64,000 bases of DNA from Lineolata rhizophorae (GCA_010093515.1 MU001677.1:871787-935786); one strand, 5' to 3'. Shown: positions 1 to 12,181, numbered from the stretch's first letter. Program-made: numbers and translations. The notes: a model not told the origin generated them from the sequence alone.

Positions 1-324
1 TGATCAGCTTCAAAATGAGCCGGAGACCATTCAAATTGAGTAAGAATTGATGGTTCTATGATGAATTGGGATAGAATGATGGTGTTGAGTGGGTCATACC
101 CTGAGGGCGGGTCATACCCTGATAGGAACGGTTAGTATTATATATACCTTTTAGCAGGTCCCGATTTTAATTATACTCTATTTCTTAGCTTCAAGGAAGC
201 TTGACAAAGCAACTTCTTATAGGCGGACTCCCAGGTTTTTCTAGAGTTGCTTATAAGAGCTCTTCGGGAACTGTCGTCACTGCACAATAGTAAGCCAGAG
301 TTTTATCGTGGCCTCCGCGTATAG
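1..324. other. AT-rich gap at window start
   Basis: No gene is visible. The stretch is AT-rich and TA-rich. It holds one short tandem repeat at 91-122, listed separately. Decayed transposon DNA is possible, but no terminal repeat or coding remnant was recognised. Confidence 0.4.
91..122. repeat. Two copies of a 14-bp near-palindrome, 18-bp period
   Basis: GGGTCATACCCTGA occurs at 91-104 and again, identical, at 109-122. The core GGGT-CAT-ACCC is a near-palindrome with 4-bp arms. Two equally spaced copies could be a dimeric protein site or a piece of a repeat element. Nothing nearby decides which. Confidence 0.5.
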
Positions 325-730
325 CTACAAGCAACGGTACGTTGTCAGGATCCGCACTATGTTCTCTAGGAAATTAGCTTTGTTACCCAAAGCGCACGTC
401 AATCCTTGGTTCTGCATACTATGTCTGCAGTCTCTATTTCTTTCAAGACAGCTGCTTGGAACTTGCAATGTAGAGTCTCCATCGGGATTACCCCCATGAC
501 GAAGTAATACTTTAACCTTTGGGACTAGGTCAACTGCTGACCTAATGGCAGAAATTAGCATAGAAACACCCATATTGGCCTCACTGTCTAGAAGCAATGC
601 TACAGTTCTAAGACAACCTCGCTTTGCAGCAATTTCGAGGGCTTCCTCTGCAGGGCGGGCACCATGAACATGTACGTCTGCGAGAGTGAAGTTCCGGTCG
701 GCTGATACACGCTGCGCATTCGAGTTCTAG
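325..730 (-). pseudogene. Ankyrin-repeat gene fragment (decayed)
   Basis: On the minus strand one open frame reads through two ankyrin-like units. The first contains ALEIAAKRGCLRTVALLLD, matching the helix pattern of an ankyrin repeat (A..AA..G....V.LLL). The second contains KVKVLLRHGGNPD, a typical repeat end. The frame has stops at both ends, covers only about 130 codons, lacks any recognisable start or second domain, and lies in AT-rich DNA. I read it as the remnant of one of the large ankyrin families common in Pezizomycotina, probably RIP-damaged. A short exon of a larger gene running off the left edge is the alternative. Confidence 0.4.
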
Positions 731-1396
731 CCTTGCATTAGCCCATTCAAGTCGCGATTGATTTACACAGGAAATTCGATGCTCTCTAAAGCTCCTAATG
801 AGTTCCACATCTATTCGGGCACAATTAGCAGTTTCTTAACATCAAATTCGTATCGTACACCTGTCTTAGCGTTAGCCATCCACCCCACACCTAGCCTTCC
901 TGCCGCCGTAAATACCAAAGATACAATATACAATAAAAGCAAGAAAGGGCGGCAACCTAATTCACAGCCGCTATTTCTCACTATTTAAGGAGATGAAAAC
1001 CGAGGAAAAGGATGCGGAGGAGAGCATAAAATCTATGCTTGCTATTATGGATAGCACTCAACTGGCGGGTAGTCCTTCTCTTGGCCACAGCCCACCAATT
1101 GTAACACAAACTTGTGGATAAAAATAAAAGTGGCGTCCTTAGAGGCCGAGAGAATAAGTCAAAAACGAAGCATCCCGCTAGAAAGAGAACAAAAAGAAGA
1201 ACAGAAGAAAAATGGCGAGCATGAGAAGTTCGAAGAGATGGGATCCTCTTTGGCCCATAAACCGTAACATGTAACACCCACATCAGAACAATGGTCCACC
1301 ATCGAACATCGATCCTATCCAATCCAATCCCATCCGACATACACATCTCTCATGACGAACCCCATTCATGCCGTCCGGTCTGCCTACTGCCTATAA
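731..1396. other. Gap between ankyrin fragment and DGK1 3' end
   Basis: No convincing coding region. The right part (about 1000-1396) is probably the 3' UTR and downstream region of the minus-strand DGK1 gene. The open frames on both strands here are short and show no family signature. Confidence 0.4.
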
Positions 1397-2753
1397 TCAC
1401 CCAAAAACCTTAAAAAAACCCCACAAGCCGGCCCCACAGAGCACCGGAATCGTCAAATTATCGTCCCAGCCAAACACGTCGACGGCCTCACTCACGCTCG
1501 CCACCAGGCCCGCCCACACGCTCACAACACCGAGCGCCCAACCGCCCTCGAGCGTCCCGCCCGCCGCCTCCCCACAGCCCAGCAACCCGCCCAACTTCCC
1601 AGGGAACCTCAGCGAGCCGCGGAACTCGAACGCGTTGGCGCCGGCGTCGCAGCCGGGCGGGGCCGCGGGGGCGACGGCGCCCCAGAACAGCAGGGCGGTG
1701 GCGACGCCGACGGCGCAGGCGGCGACGCTGCCGGCGAGGCTCTTGCCGCGGCGCACGCGCGGCGTGTAGCGGCCCCAGAGCCGGCCGAAGGTGCTGGCCG
1801 CCGTGTCGCACCACGAGAGCAGCAGCACGCTGACGACGGCCACGTCCTTGGGCGCGAGCCGTAGCACCGCCCACGCGCCGGCCAGGTACCAGATGACACC
1901 GTTGTAGCCGTCCACTTCGGACTCGCGCATCAGCGCCCCGAGGACGCGCACGTAGAGCGCGTTGAAGGGCGCCCAGTGGTGCCGGAGGAGGTCGATTGAG
2001 GCGATCGGGATGAGCGCCGCAAGTAGCACCGGGTGGATCGACGACGGCTGCGAGCCGCGAGCGTACAGCCATAGGGTCAAGAAGCCGATGCTGACGTGCA
2101 GCACCTTGCGCGGGATTTCATGGCGGTGGATCTGTGGCTTTGTTTTAGCAAGAGCGTGAACTAAGTCGTAGAAAACAAGCCGTGAGAAAACGTACAAATG
2201 ATCTCCACTCCTTGTGGATCGGGATCAACCCGAGCGGACTCGGGCTTCGGCTTATAGAACGCCAGTATGACTTGCCGGCGCTTGCCGGCGACAGATGCCC
2301 ATTGGCGGACCCATTTGCAGATCCATTAGCAGCCGTCCCATCCAACTGATCGAGTTTCTCCTTTCCGGCCTTGGCCTTCGCTGTTGTCGCGGTCAGTCCG
2401 CTCATCCGTCTCCTTCGTCCCGGTTGCCCATCCATTAGAACCATTGGACTCCTACTCCTCGCTCGAGCCCTCTTGTCCGGATCACTTCCCGAGCTGCTGC
2501 CATCCGCCGCGCCGTCTACCTGGGGTCGCGTGCCTTTTCGCCTGCCGCCGCTCTTGCACCCGCTGATGGAGCCATTCTCGTACTCGGCAATGGTTTCGGG
2601 AGCCGGGGTCTGTCGTCTCCGCGCGGCGCTGCGCGTGACGGGCCCGAAGTAGTCGTCGCTACTAACCCCGCCTCTTGACGGCGTTTCTGACGGCGTTGGC
2701 GACGGCGAGATCACGCGCGGCGTGCTGGGTATCTGGGTGGATGCGGCGGCCAT
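1397..2753 (-). CDS. DGK1: CTP-dependent diacylglycerol kinase, two exons
   Basis: Predicted enzyme of the ER/nuclear membrane that phosphorylates diacylglycerol to phosphatidate with CTP, opposing phosphatidate phosphatase in lipid synthesis. Exon 1 is 2196-2753 and exon 2 is 1397-2131, joined across a 64-bp intron (2132-2195) with GTACGT donor and CACAG acceptor; the join keeps frame and gives 430 residues. Residues 1-185 are polar and low-complexity (SPSPTPSETPS near the start, an Arg/Ser stretch, an NGSANGSANG repeat). The conserved block starts at HEIPRKVLHVSIGF (about residue 190), followed by about four to five hydrophobic spans and DGYNGVIWYLAG, as in the Dgk1 family. The yeast protein is about 290 residues, so the extra length is the N-terminal tail typical of filamentous fungi. 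The ATG at 2753 gives the usual tail; the frame stays open further upstream, probably because of GC content. Confidence 0.9.
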
Positions 2754-4256
2754 GGAGAAGGCGGTGCGGTAGCAGGAGGGAAATGAAGGCAGGACAGGAG
2801 AGGGTGTGGATGACGTCGTTTTGAGGAGGGTCGAAGTTGCGGTACCGATGGCGGGCCTAGTGGAGATGGCGGGGTCGCGTGCAGAGGTGCCACGAGCGGA
2901 ACGGTCGGAGCCGAGGCGGAGATGGGCGGTAAGAGCGAGAGAAAGAGTGGAGAGGTGCGTGAGAAGCGTCGTCCAAGCGGACAAAGGTGGTGACTGAGGA
3001 GCGGAGAGCTGCGCGGGTATATGACGCTGGTTGTCGAGCTGGTCGCAGTTGTCTTCGTCTGAGGATTCGTCGGAGTCGCCGGATGAGCCCTCCGACGTGT
3101 CGTCGGACGCGACTGGACCCGCACGCACGCTCTGCTCGCCGTTGCAGTCGTAAATCTTGATCTCGGGAGTCTTGGTTCCCCGCTGCGGCGCTGACGTATT
3201 GGCCGGGCCCCGCGGCGCGCTCGAACAGGTTATTGCGTCGCTGTCCAGATCGCTGCTGGTGCTGGCGCTGGGCGTCGGTGCGTTGTTTGGTTCGGCCGGG
3301 CCAAGCGGCGGAGCATGGTCTTGCGGTCCAGGTCGCGGAGACGCTTTGCGCGGAGAGGCCAGTGTGACGGCGGCCGGGGAAACAATATAGAAAAGGAGGA
3401 GAGGAATGGAGGACAGAGGGAGGAGACGAGAGATTACTTCTCTTTGGATTTCACGCGTCCCAGAACAGGCTAGATGGTCGCGGTTTCTGAGATGAGATAA
3501 TGACAAAATAGGTCTCCGGCGACCGGGGGTTTGTGCTGGGCGGCTGGCCCAGGGCCCGGCAGTCGGCGGATTCGTCCGAGCGCTCCGGGCGATCGCCAGG
3601 GAAAGCAAAGTGGCGCGTGATGGCGCAGGCGGCACCGCTGCCGGCCGCGTTATGTACGTGCGAAGCCTGCCCACGGGCCGCGTTGGAAGGCAGCTATTTG
3701 TTCATCGAACTTGGGAAAGTTTGGACGGATTCTCGGGGCCCTTTTTGGCTTCGTCTGACAGGCTGCGCCGTTCGGAGTGCTGTGGCGATGTGAGGCCTTC
3801 CCCTGACGGAAATGGTTGCGAGAAAGGGGTTGAGTCTTCAGGCGTGGCGTCCCGTCACCATCCGAGTGCCGCGCGCGGACAAAGCACGGAGCGATTTTCG
3901 AACCTTTTTGCAACCACGCTGTGCACTTGCAAGCGTCCGGAAGCGCAAGCGCGTTGTATGGCGTAGTCCGGAGTAATTGAACGGCCACCGTGACTTGGTG
4001 TGGCTGGTGAGGCGACACGTGGCGCTCGGGGAACTGCGCACTAGGTACGCAGTATGTTACGGAGTAGCCCGAGGCCCACCGCCAACCTTACCGCCGCATG
4101 CGCCACACGCGCCACACGCACTCGCCACACCAATTCTGCCACAGCCTCTCCCGCAATTTTTTGGGGTCGCGAACCTTTCCGCAACCCGTCTCGATAAGCC
4201 GCGCTCCTCTCTCTCCTCGAATGTATTTTTCTTTGCTTCCATTAGCGTGACAAACC
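2754..4256. other. Divergent promoter region between DGK1 and SPB4
   Basis: About 1.5 kb between two start codons pointing away from each other. The left half is GC-rich and open in several frames on both strands, including an upstream extension of the DGK1 frame to 3674. No independent gene is recognised. It should contain both promoters and 5' UTRs. Confidence 0.5.
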
Positions 4257-6704
4257 ATGGCGCCTGCCACACCTAAGCCCCCTGCGGGCGCATCTCGGGC
4301 CTGGGATGCAGTCTCGCCGCCGCTGTCCCCTTGGATTCTACAGGCAGTGTCGGCTATGGGATTTTTGCGGATGACGCCCGTCCAGGCTACGACAATCCCG
4401 CTATTCACGGGGAACAAAGACGTTGTCGTCGAGGTATAGCATATTTCCTAGACTCTTACTGCGCCCACCTCTGGCTTTTGTCGTCTGTTCTCTATAACCA
4501 TTGTCAACATTTGATCGCATTTATAAAAAGCGTGCTCTCAAAGACTATGTGGCCCCCAAGTTCCGGTGATGAAGTGTCCTGATTCTCCTCTCATTAGTCA
4601 TTGAATATACTGCCTTTGAAGTCTAAAGCAATTCATTGGTTGTAAGATGCATGTAACCTCGCCTTGGAATAAGTTACTGAGCATTTTCTTATATGTTAGG
4701 CAGTCACGGGCAGTGGAAAGACGCTTGCGTTTCTCATCCCGCTCGTCGAGCGATTATTACGTCTAGAAGAACCACTCAAACGACATCACGTGGGTGCCGT
4801 CGTCGTATCTCCGACACGGTACGTTCCGTTGCATACTCCCCTATAAAGCGTAGAATATTAACCCCCCTGATACGTGCTGCAGAGAATTAGCGACACAAAT
4901 TTACAACGTCCTTTGCTCTCTCCTCGAATTCCATGCCCCATCCGCCGCGCACTTATCAAGCCCATCCTCAGACGACGAAGATGAGAATGACGTCTCTAGC
5001 CACGACCAACCCTCCCGTTCACAAAAGACCTTGGCCATCATCCCACAACTCCTTGTCGGCGGCACCTCAACCCCTTCAGCAGACCTCTCCCACTTCCTCT
5101 CTCGGCGGCCCTCCTCCCCCAACCTCCTCATCGGTACTCCAGGACGGCTCTTAGCACTCCTATCATCCCCGCATGTGCATGCGCCGCAAACGTCATTCGA
5201 AGCGCTCGTTCTCGACGAAGCCGACCGCCTCCTTGATATGGGCTTCAAGGACGACGTGCAAGGGATCCTCCGACGGGTGCCAAAGCAACGTCGAACAGGA
5301 CTCTTCAGCGCGAGTGTCGGCGAGGCCGTAGACCAGCTCGTGCGAGTCGGATTGCGGAACCCTGTGCGAGTCTGTGTGCGCGTCAAGGGGGAAGGCGGCA
5401 GCGGGATTGCCCCCAACGGGCTGCGCGTCGCGGGCGGCATCGACGGCGAAGAACTGCGCACGCCGGCATCACTGACGCTTGCGTACGCGGTCCTGCCTCC
5501 CGCGCACAAGTTCCCATTCCTAGTGAGCCTCCTCGACGCCCTAGACCCGCGGCCGCAAAAGACCATCGTCTACGTCTCAACCTGCGCCGCCGTCGACTAC
5601 TTCGCGCGTGTGCTACCGGCGATACTGCGTCCGGACACCAACGGTTCTTTCGCCCTTCCAAGCGACCGTACCATCTCCATCATCCCTCTACACGGCCACC
5701 TCCCGCCGCAAGCCCGCAAGACGAACCTGACCCGCTTCACCTCCTCGGCCATTCCCGCCGTCCTTCTAACCACCGACCTCGCCGCCCGCGGTCTCGACAT
5801 CCCCCGTGTCGACCTTGTCCTCCAGCTCGACCCCCCCTCGGACCCCAAGTCCTGGCTGCACCGCTGCGGCCGCGCCGGTCGCGCCGGCCGCAAGGGGCTC
5901 GCCGTCACCACGCTCCTGCAGGGCACGGGTGAGCCCGACTACGTCGAGTTCCTGCGCGTGCGCGGCACGCCGGTGCGGCCGGTCGAGGAGGTGGTTCCGG
6001 GACTGGTGGCGTCGGATCCGGACGGCGCCGCCGGGGCCCCGAAACAGGATATCAGTCTGGCGGCAGGAGCCGCGCCCTTGGTGCCGGATACGGTCGCCGC
6101 GGCGGCGGCCGAGGCCCTCCAGAAGGAGGTGTTGGCCGATCGGGCGCTGCATGACCGCGGGCAGCGCGCCTTCGTCTCCTGGGTCCAGGCGTACCGCAAA
6201 CACGCGGCGCGCAGCATCTTCCGGGTCGAAGGGCTGCCGTGGGGCGCGCTGGCGCTGAGCTGGGGCCTGCTGCGCGTGCCGCGGATGCCGGAGAGTAGGG
6301 GGTGGGTGGAGGGGCCGGGGGAGGGGAAGAGGGAGGTTGGATTGGGGAGGGAGCTCGAGTGGGAACGGTATGGGTATAGGGATGAGAACAGGGAAAGGAA
6401 GAGGGTCGAGGGGAATGTGACGGCGGCGGCGGCGGCGGCGGAGAGTGGCGGTGTGGAGCAAGTGAAGGGGAAGAGGAAAGAGGCGTGGAGCGAGAAGAAA
6501 GAGAAAAAGGCGGAAAGAGAGGCGAGGAGGGAGAAGAAGAGGCGGAAGAGGGCGAAGGAGAAGGAACAGGGGATGGCGCCGGAGGAGAAGGCCAGAAGGG
6601 CCGAACTGCAGGGGATGATCGAGAAGGTGAGGGCGGGGCTGGTGGCCGGTGGGACGAAAGGGCGAGCAGATGAGGACGAGGAATGGGACGGATTTGGGGA
6701 TTGA
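4257..6704 (+). CDS. SPB4: DEAD-box ATP-dependent rRNA helicase Spb4, three exons
   Basis: Nucleolar RNA helicase needed for 60S ribosomal subunit assembly. Exons 4257-4433, 4700-4818 and 4883-6704 are joined across introns with GTATAG/TTAG and GTACGT/GCAG ends and give 705 residues. All helicase motifs are present: Q motif ([12 protein letters not shown]), Walker A AVTGSGKT (residues 60-67), PTRELA spanning the second splice junction, GTPGR, DEAD (210-213), motif III as SAS rather than SAT, ARGLD, and [10 protein letters not shown] (from 425). The C-terminal third carries the conserved [11 protein letters not shown] element that distinguishes Spb4 from other DEAD helicases. The tail is Lys/Glu/Arg-rich coiled coil and ends in [11 protein letters not shown]. 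The protein is somewhat longer than the usual 600-640 residues because of this tail. A GCG(n) run codes an alanine stretch near 6420. SAS in motif III looks like a lineage feature, not damage. Confidence 0.93.
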
Positions 6705-8049
6705 GCTTGGTGGAGTCGATACCATCAAATACAGCTATAAGTCGAATGATTTCTGCATAGCGGTTTATCAACCTATAGAAAGCGATTCTTGCATCGCCGG
6801 CGTTCATTCAACCTAAACTTTCTCGGACCTGCGTTGACCAATTAGGACGTCGAGTGCCCCCTGAGTTTCGAAATTCAACGGTCGATAGGCTTTTCCAAGC
6901 TGTGGATCTGATGCTATGGGGTATAGGGTACACATCAATGTGTCTTTTTGCGGATTCCATTTGACTACTTCTAAACCAAGACTGCCGAGAGGTGATGTTG
7001 AGATTTGCAGCTTTCGTCATGATGTTAAACAAAATCAAACTGCAGAAGACAATGCTTCTGCGAAGAAAACAAATAGTGAAGAGGGACTCAGAGTTGCCTC
7101 TTTCGTCCTGCGCTAGCGCAAAGTGGCTTCACTACCCGCAGAATCAACCAGGCTACGGCATGGTCACGGGGCCCCTCATTAACACCCCTCTTATCTAGTG
7201 GGCATAGGTACACAGGTACCTGACGCTCTCCATAATCTCTGGTTCTCGCTCCCAGATTGCTGGATAACAACAGGAGTTGGTGCGTTTTCCGTAAGCCCGG
7301 CAGCGTAACCCTAGAACCGATTACACAATAGCTGGATGGTGTCTTAATCTTACACGCCGGGTTGTTCTTCCGAGCCCCACCAAACCCGACCCGATTGAGG
7401 CAGTTCGGCAAGCCGGGGATGCCGGAGGGCTGACCGCCTGTTTTCGTTTCGGAGCACGGCGCGGCGCGCATGATGCACCGCCGATCGCTCGCCTATTGTA
7501 AGCGGCAAGCCGCCGAATGGGGTTTTCGTTGGGCCATGCATGGAGGGCCGGGGAAGGGCCAGCAAATCCAGTCGAAGGCCGTTGATTTTTGTGGCGCTTG
7601 CTGCGGGACACCTTCCTCCGCGCAACGCCTAGCGTTCGCAGGACGTTGGTCTGGGGTGGCCAGCCCGATAGAAGGCGCATATACGGATAAAAAGGTATTC
7701 ATCACTCCCCGAGAACACACTTCCCTACAGGTGGCTTCTTTCGGGCTGCAGAATTGCTCCGTTGCGAATCCTCTTGGGCAACAAGGCAGGGATCGGGGGA
7801 CGCTCCGGTGCTGCTGCGCACGTGATTTCCCGGACCAGGGGTAATTCCGCCTCCGGGATCAGCCGCCAACCGCACGCGTTTCACGGGACCGAGGGTCGCT
7901 CCACTCCAAGGTGCAGATCCGCGCATCCTTCTCGTCCATCTGACTGTCCTTCAGTCCGGACAACTCCTCACCAGCAACGTCGCACCACGAGCAACAACCT
8001 CCCAAGCACCATTCGAAGACTAAGGGACGGCCATTCTAAATCTCCCATC
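6705..8049. other. Gap between SPB4 and the membrane-protein gene
   Basis: Short, overlapping, unrecognisable open frames on both strands. The first ~400 bp are AT-rich (SPB4 3' region); 7350-8049 is GC-richer and pyrimidine-rich near its end, as expected of a promoter and 5' UTR for the gene starting at 8050. No RNA gene or repeat found by eye. Confidence 0.4.
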
Positions 8050-9086
8050 ATGACGCGGCGGGTGGTGTACGGCGTCAGTCTGTGGATAACCATGGCAGGT
8101 GGGTGCTTTCGTGCTCGCGAGAAAGCCGGCTAGGCTACCACAATTTCACGTACGTCATTGTAGAAAAACGGCTGACTAGGGCGACGCCACAACCACAGCG
8201 ACGGCCATGACGATAGCGAGCATAGTGCTTCCGCACTGGGTGAGCTGGGACAGCAAAACGGTACGCGTTGATATATCTTTTCGCATTGCACGAGCCCCGC
8301 TAGCGACTTGGGACGAGACGGCGCCGCATGTGCGGTAGAAGCATCTTCATGTCCTGCTCTCTCTGGCACAATGACACTCGCCTTCGTTTCGCCTCGCATT
8401 CCTTCGCGTCTTTCCGCGATGTATCGATCGTTCTCGACCTTTACCGTCATGAACTTGCAGATCCAGAAGCTAATTTCCATCCCAACGACACAGGTTGCCG
8501 GCCAGCCGATACGCTACAGCTACGGCCTGCACAAACGCTGCTCGTCGCTGACGGGGGCGTGCGAAGACTTCCCGCAGTATGCTGACTGCCATGACGACCG
8601 ATCCTTCTGCAGCATGTGGCGCTCCGTCGGCTTCCTCATGACCTTCACCGTCATCCTCGAGCTAGCCGGCCTCATCGCCTTTGCTGTCATCATCCTCGGC
8701 GGCAAGCAGAAGCGCGACTACGGCTGGAAGCTCATCTGTGGCCTGCTTACCCTGAGCGCTGCTACTCAGGCTGCCAGCATGGCCATTGTGGTGCGTACTC
8801 CCCGATTCTCTCCTCTCATCACACTGCCCTGCCGCGAAATGGTTTGGGGGAGTATCAGTGAAGAATGAGCCCATTTTCGACACTAACACTAGTTTGTTGT
8901 CTTCAGGCCTACCTCTTTGACCACGATTCACGCTTCTTTGTGGGCTGGCGCCTTGACACCTCGTGGATCCTCTGCACCGTCAGCTGGGTCCTGCTCTTTC
9001 TCTGCGACCTCGGTCTCGCACTGTTCGCTATTTACCTTCCCGAGGAAGGCGGTTACGAGCTTATTCCTAATGCCGGGCAAGCATAA
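8050..9086 (+). CDS. Claudin-like four-span membrane protein, four exons
   Basis: Conserved Pezizomycotina membrane protein of unknown exact role. Exons 8050-8098, 8199-8260, 8494-8790 and 8907-9086 join in frame to 195 residues. Membrane span 1 is split across exons 1 and 2 (VVYGVSLWITMA, then MTIASIVLPHWVSW). Next is an extracellular-type loop with YGLHKRCSSLTGAC...FPQYADC and FCSMWR, a cysteine pattern like claudin/PMP22/SUR7 relatives. Spans 2 and 3 follow (LMTFTVILELAGLIAFAVI; a span through LLTLSAATQAASMAIV), then FFVGWRLD and span 4. The chain ends EEGGYELIP. Intron 2 (8261-8493, 233 bp) is the least certain join. The family is known from fungal genomes as four-span membrane proteins; a role in membrane organisation or stress is inference only. 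Confidence 0.78.
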
Positions 9087-11125
9087 CAACGAAGTGCTCT
9101 GCTGCGGGCGTTCTGGTGTGCAATTAGCATGTCAAAGGTGGCTTCCTGTGATGCGGCTGGAATGATGACAAATTATGCGAGAGTCATGTCGGGTTGACGA
9201 AACGGTCAGGGGGGAGGGGCGCTTAGAAGCAATTGGAAGACATCATTTTTGCTCCCCTGTTTTAGGATTTGCCATAATACTTCTTTCTGTCGGCTCGCTG
9301 CTCGAGAGAGCTAGTCTGGACTACTGATTATTATCCCCATTTTTGCTTTGTACTTCTTGCCGAAGATTCGGTTTTTTTATTCCCATTTCACCGGTGGCCT
9401 GGGTAGGCACGGTGGGCTTTCGCTGTTTCAGCAGCAGAACGGCGCTGATTTGATCGTGCTGGCGTCTTTGTATGTAAATATAAACCCTATTAACTCCTAG
9501 GCAGTAGCTACTTGTGATGAACCGCTCGATTGCTATCTGGCTGCGGGAGTGCTCGTGTGGACCTTACCGTGGTCGGTTCTCCCTCCAAGCTCTCGGGTGC
9601 TATCTCAAGGGGCAACCGACAACGCGTCCTAGAGTAATCTCGACAGTGCATTCTAAGCTTCACAGGACCCTCTAGACTCTACTGTGCCTTCTGACATTAC
9701 TTGATAATCGCCTAGATCGGTGCTTTCTTCCAGTGTCATAGCAGGGAGGTAGAGAAATCACTTCCTATCTTGTGTTCAAGGTCAAGTCGTTTTTGGGCGG
9801 GTGCAATTACTTTATCCACGTCCGCTCATAGCCACGGTAAGTTCGCTCGTTCCCGTGGTATTTATTGATTCCATAGGAGCAACTCTACATGTGCGCTCTC
9901 AGAACGCATCTAGTGGCTGTGCCTCCTCTGTTCGCCCAGACTGAAGGTACCTTGGGTCGGTGCACCCCGACTACTACCTAAGGAAGTGGCTCCGAGAAGT
10001 GGAACCATGGAAGGAAATGCTGATCTGACCATGGGCCGGACCATGACCAGACTTGGCGCTAAGGGAAGTCGGCCAAGTGCACCCAGACTCGAGACTAATT
10101 CGCCTGGCTGGGTGAACTTGCCGTCCTCCATTCTACCTACTCGACATCCGTCCACGATACGGTAACTGGCACCGCCAACATGCCCGCTCAAACAAGGTCG
10201 CAGCCTAGGTCGGCTGTCCGACTCGTAGCCAGACGGGCAACGGCCAGCGCCACCAATTTCCAAGACGGCCTGCCGCCGTTCCCCTGTACGTCGACCTCGC
10301 TCGTGCCTCCCCGGGATCTCTTCTCATTATCACTCTCTATTTTCAGCAATTTCGACACTCAGACGAGCCGAACTTGTTCGGGGAATCCGAACAAGAATTA
10401 CATTATTTGTGGACCGCAATTGCGATGGTTATGGCGGTGCAGAGCAGTGTGCAACTCTTTCCTAGGCGGTCTAAACGGGCCTTAATGGCTTTGGTCTGTC
10501 CGATGTCGACCTCGCTAGGACTTTGCGATATCTCCTCGGAATGGGATCGGTCCCTTCCCCAGTTTCTGTGGTAGAGTACCTCTGGTTTGAATAAGTGGCT
10601 ACTGCTTCCGTGGTGCATGCTCGGAATCGGGCACTCCGTGGTAGGGATTTATGGGAGCTGTAACTCTTCCCTTTGTTGTCAACCATTCCCCTTCAGCATT
10701 GATCCTACGATGATGCCTTCATACTAATGAGTGTGTAATAGTCGCATCGCTGTACTCCGCAGTATTCAAGACTTTTTACCCGCGAGTCTTCTTCTCTCCT
10801 CACCAAGCCAACCATGTTTGAAAACGATCTTCATCGGTTGCACAGTTGTTTACAGCTCCAATATATTATTGAACTCTTTGCATGCCTCGGATTACTTCTA
10901 TTCCCAACAAGAAGACTTCTACTCCTCCGATATCTTCTCCATCAAAAATGGCCTCTCCTACCACCTCCTCATCGCTCGCTGCCACGACGTGTCCGCAGTG
11001 GGGATCTTGCATTCCAGATGACGATCCTGCCGAACGCAGACAACCTTTGATCGGCCTTAACAAGCGTAGGCCAACTCTTCCTGTGCTAGTATGGTCATTC
11101 TTCTAAGTTTGCCATCTAGCCGTGT
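9087..11125. other. Two-kb AT-richer gap without recognisable genes
   Basis: The first few hundred bases are probably the 3' UTR of the membrane-protein gene. The rest has only short frames on both strands, none with a family signature. A 39-codon stretch at about 10480-10600 looks protein-like but is closed by stops on both sides. Given the decayed HNH gene that follows, part of 10.2-11.1 kb may be its ruined 5' portion. Confidence 0.35.
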
Positions 11126-12181
11126 TTGGAAGTTGCGGTACGCAGGAACCGGAGCGTGGCCCAGCTGTGCAAAGAGAGGGATGCCAATATATGTGTGGTC
11201 TCCGGCTTTGGCGCCATGGATGTATGCCACATTTTTTCATGGCGTGCATTGCAGGCAAGATGGAACAAGCGCGCGAAGGCTTTTTGGGATACCCTAGGCA
11301 TTTTCTGGTACCATTCTCGCGTGGAGTTCTGGAAGAACGTGGCATTCCGGACGGCAGACGACGGCAATACCCTTCAAGGGAAAGAAACCGTGGCCCACAT
11401 TCTCGCCTTGACCAATAGTCTCCACCGGTCCTATACCGCTGGTGCTTCGCATTGCGACCAGTGAAGAAGACCACTGACGGCAGGAGCTCGAACTCGAGTT
11501 CCACTGGCTTCCTCGGCGGCAACGCAGCAGGTCAACCATGATGGACGTGATGAAGGACCAGTTGTTCACTCTTGGTCTCTTCGAAGGCGGCGATGGTTGT
11601 CCTTGCGTTGCCTTGAGCAATCGGGATGATCTAAAGAACGGCGAGAGCATAGACCAAGCATAACGCAAGGACACGTTTGCGGCACGTGATTGGGGTTGGA
11701 TCCAAGCCTATAATGATCCGACTCCGATCAAGCTTAGGACCGAACCAATTCAACCTTTGCTTACACTTGACTAGAGATCATCAACTTCGTGATTGTCTTC
11801 CAGTCCTTCGCCGATCGACCCTTGATCGGCTCACGATCGCTTCCCGATCATCAATTAGAGGAGCATCTCCGCTCCCGCCATTCGTTGTCCGGCGGATCGC
11901 CGAGCACTCCCAACAAAACAGGTTCACCATGTCGCCGGGGCGACCCCTAATAGAAACCTCTTCCGGATGTTGGTCTGTTGGAGTAGTAATGGCATCTCCA
12001 GCGAATCCTACCTATGTCAGGAGCGGCCGGCTGGAAGGACGACGATTTCGATCCGGATACTGATCCAGCCCGCACAGTTCGGTCCATTGAGGACTGGCTT
12101 GACGAACTATCAGATGAGGACTTAGATAGCGAGTCCATTCCTAAAGATATCGAGAGCGATTTGTTGCAACCTCCAACTTAG
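11126..12181 (+). pseudogene. Decayed fungal HNH-domain (HNH_2 type) gene
   Basis: Three separated pieces on the plus strand match one fungal family. The first (11126-11440) contains LCKERDANICVVSGF, DVCHIFSW, FWDTLGIFW and LTNSLH, the HNH_2 pattern C(V/I)xxG...(D)xCHI...FW..L..FW...L...LH. The second (about 11500-11660) contains ELELEFHWLPRR. The third (about 11950-12181) contains KPLPDVGLLE and WHLQRILPMSGAAGW and ends in an acidic tail (DDDFDPDTDPA). The pieces lie in different frames with at least two frame breaks and several in-frame stops, so no intact protein is possible. The stops are of the kind produced by C-to-T change, and the DNA is AT-rich, which fits RIP. Members of this family are multicopy and of unknown role. 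The 5' end is not defined. Confidence 0.55.

Noticed and set aside
10374-10620. Protein-like segment (LSDVDLARTLRYLLGMG)
   Set aside because: Only 39 codons between stops, no second block of similarity and no recognised family.
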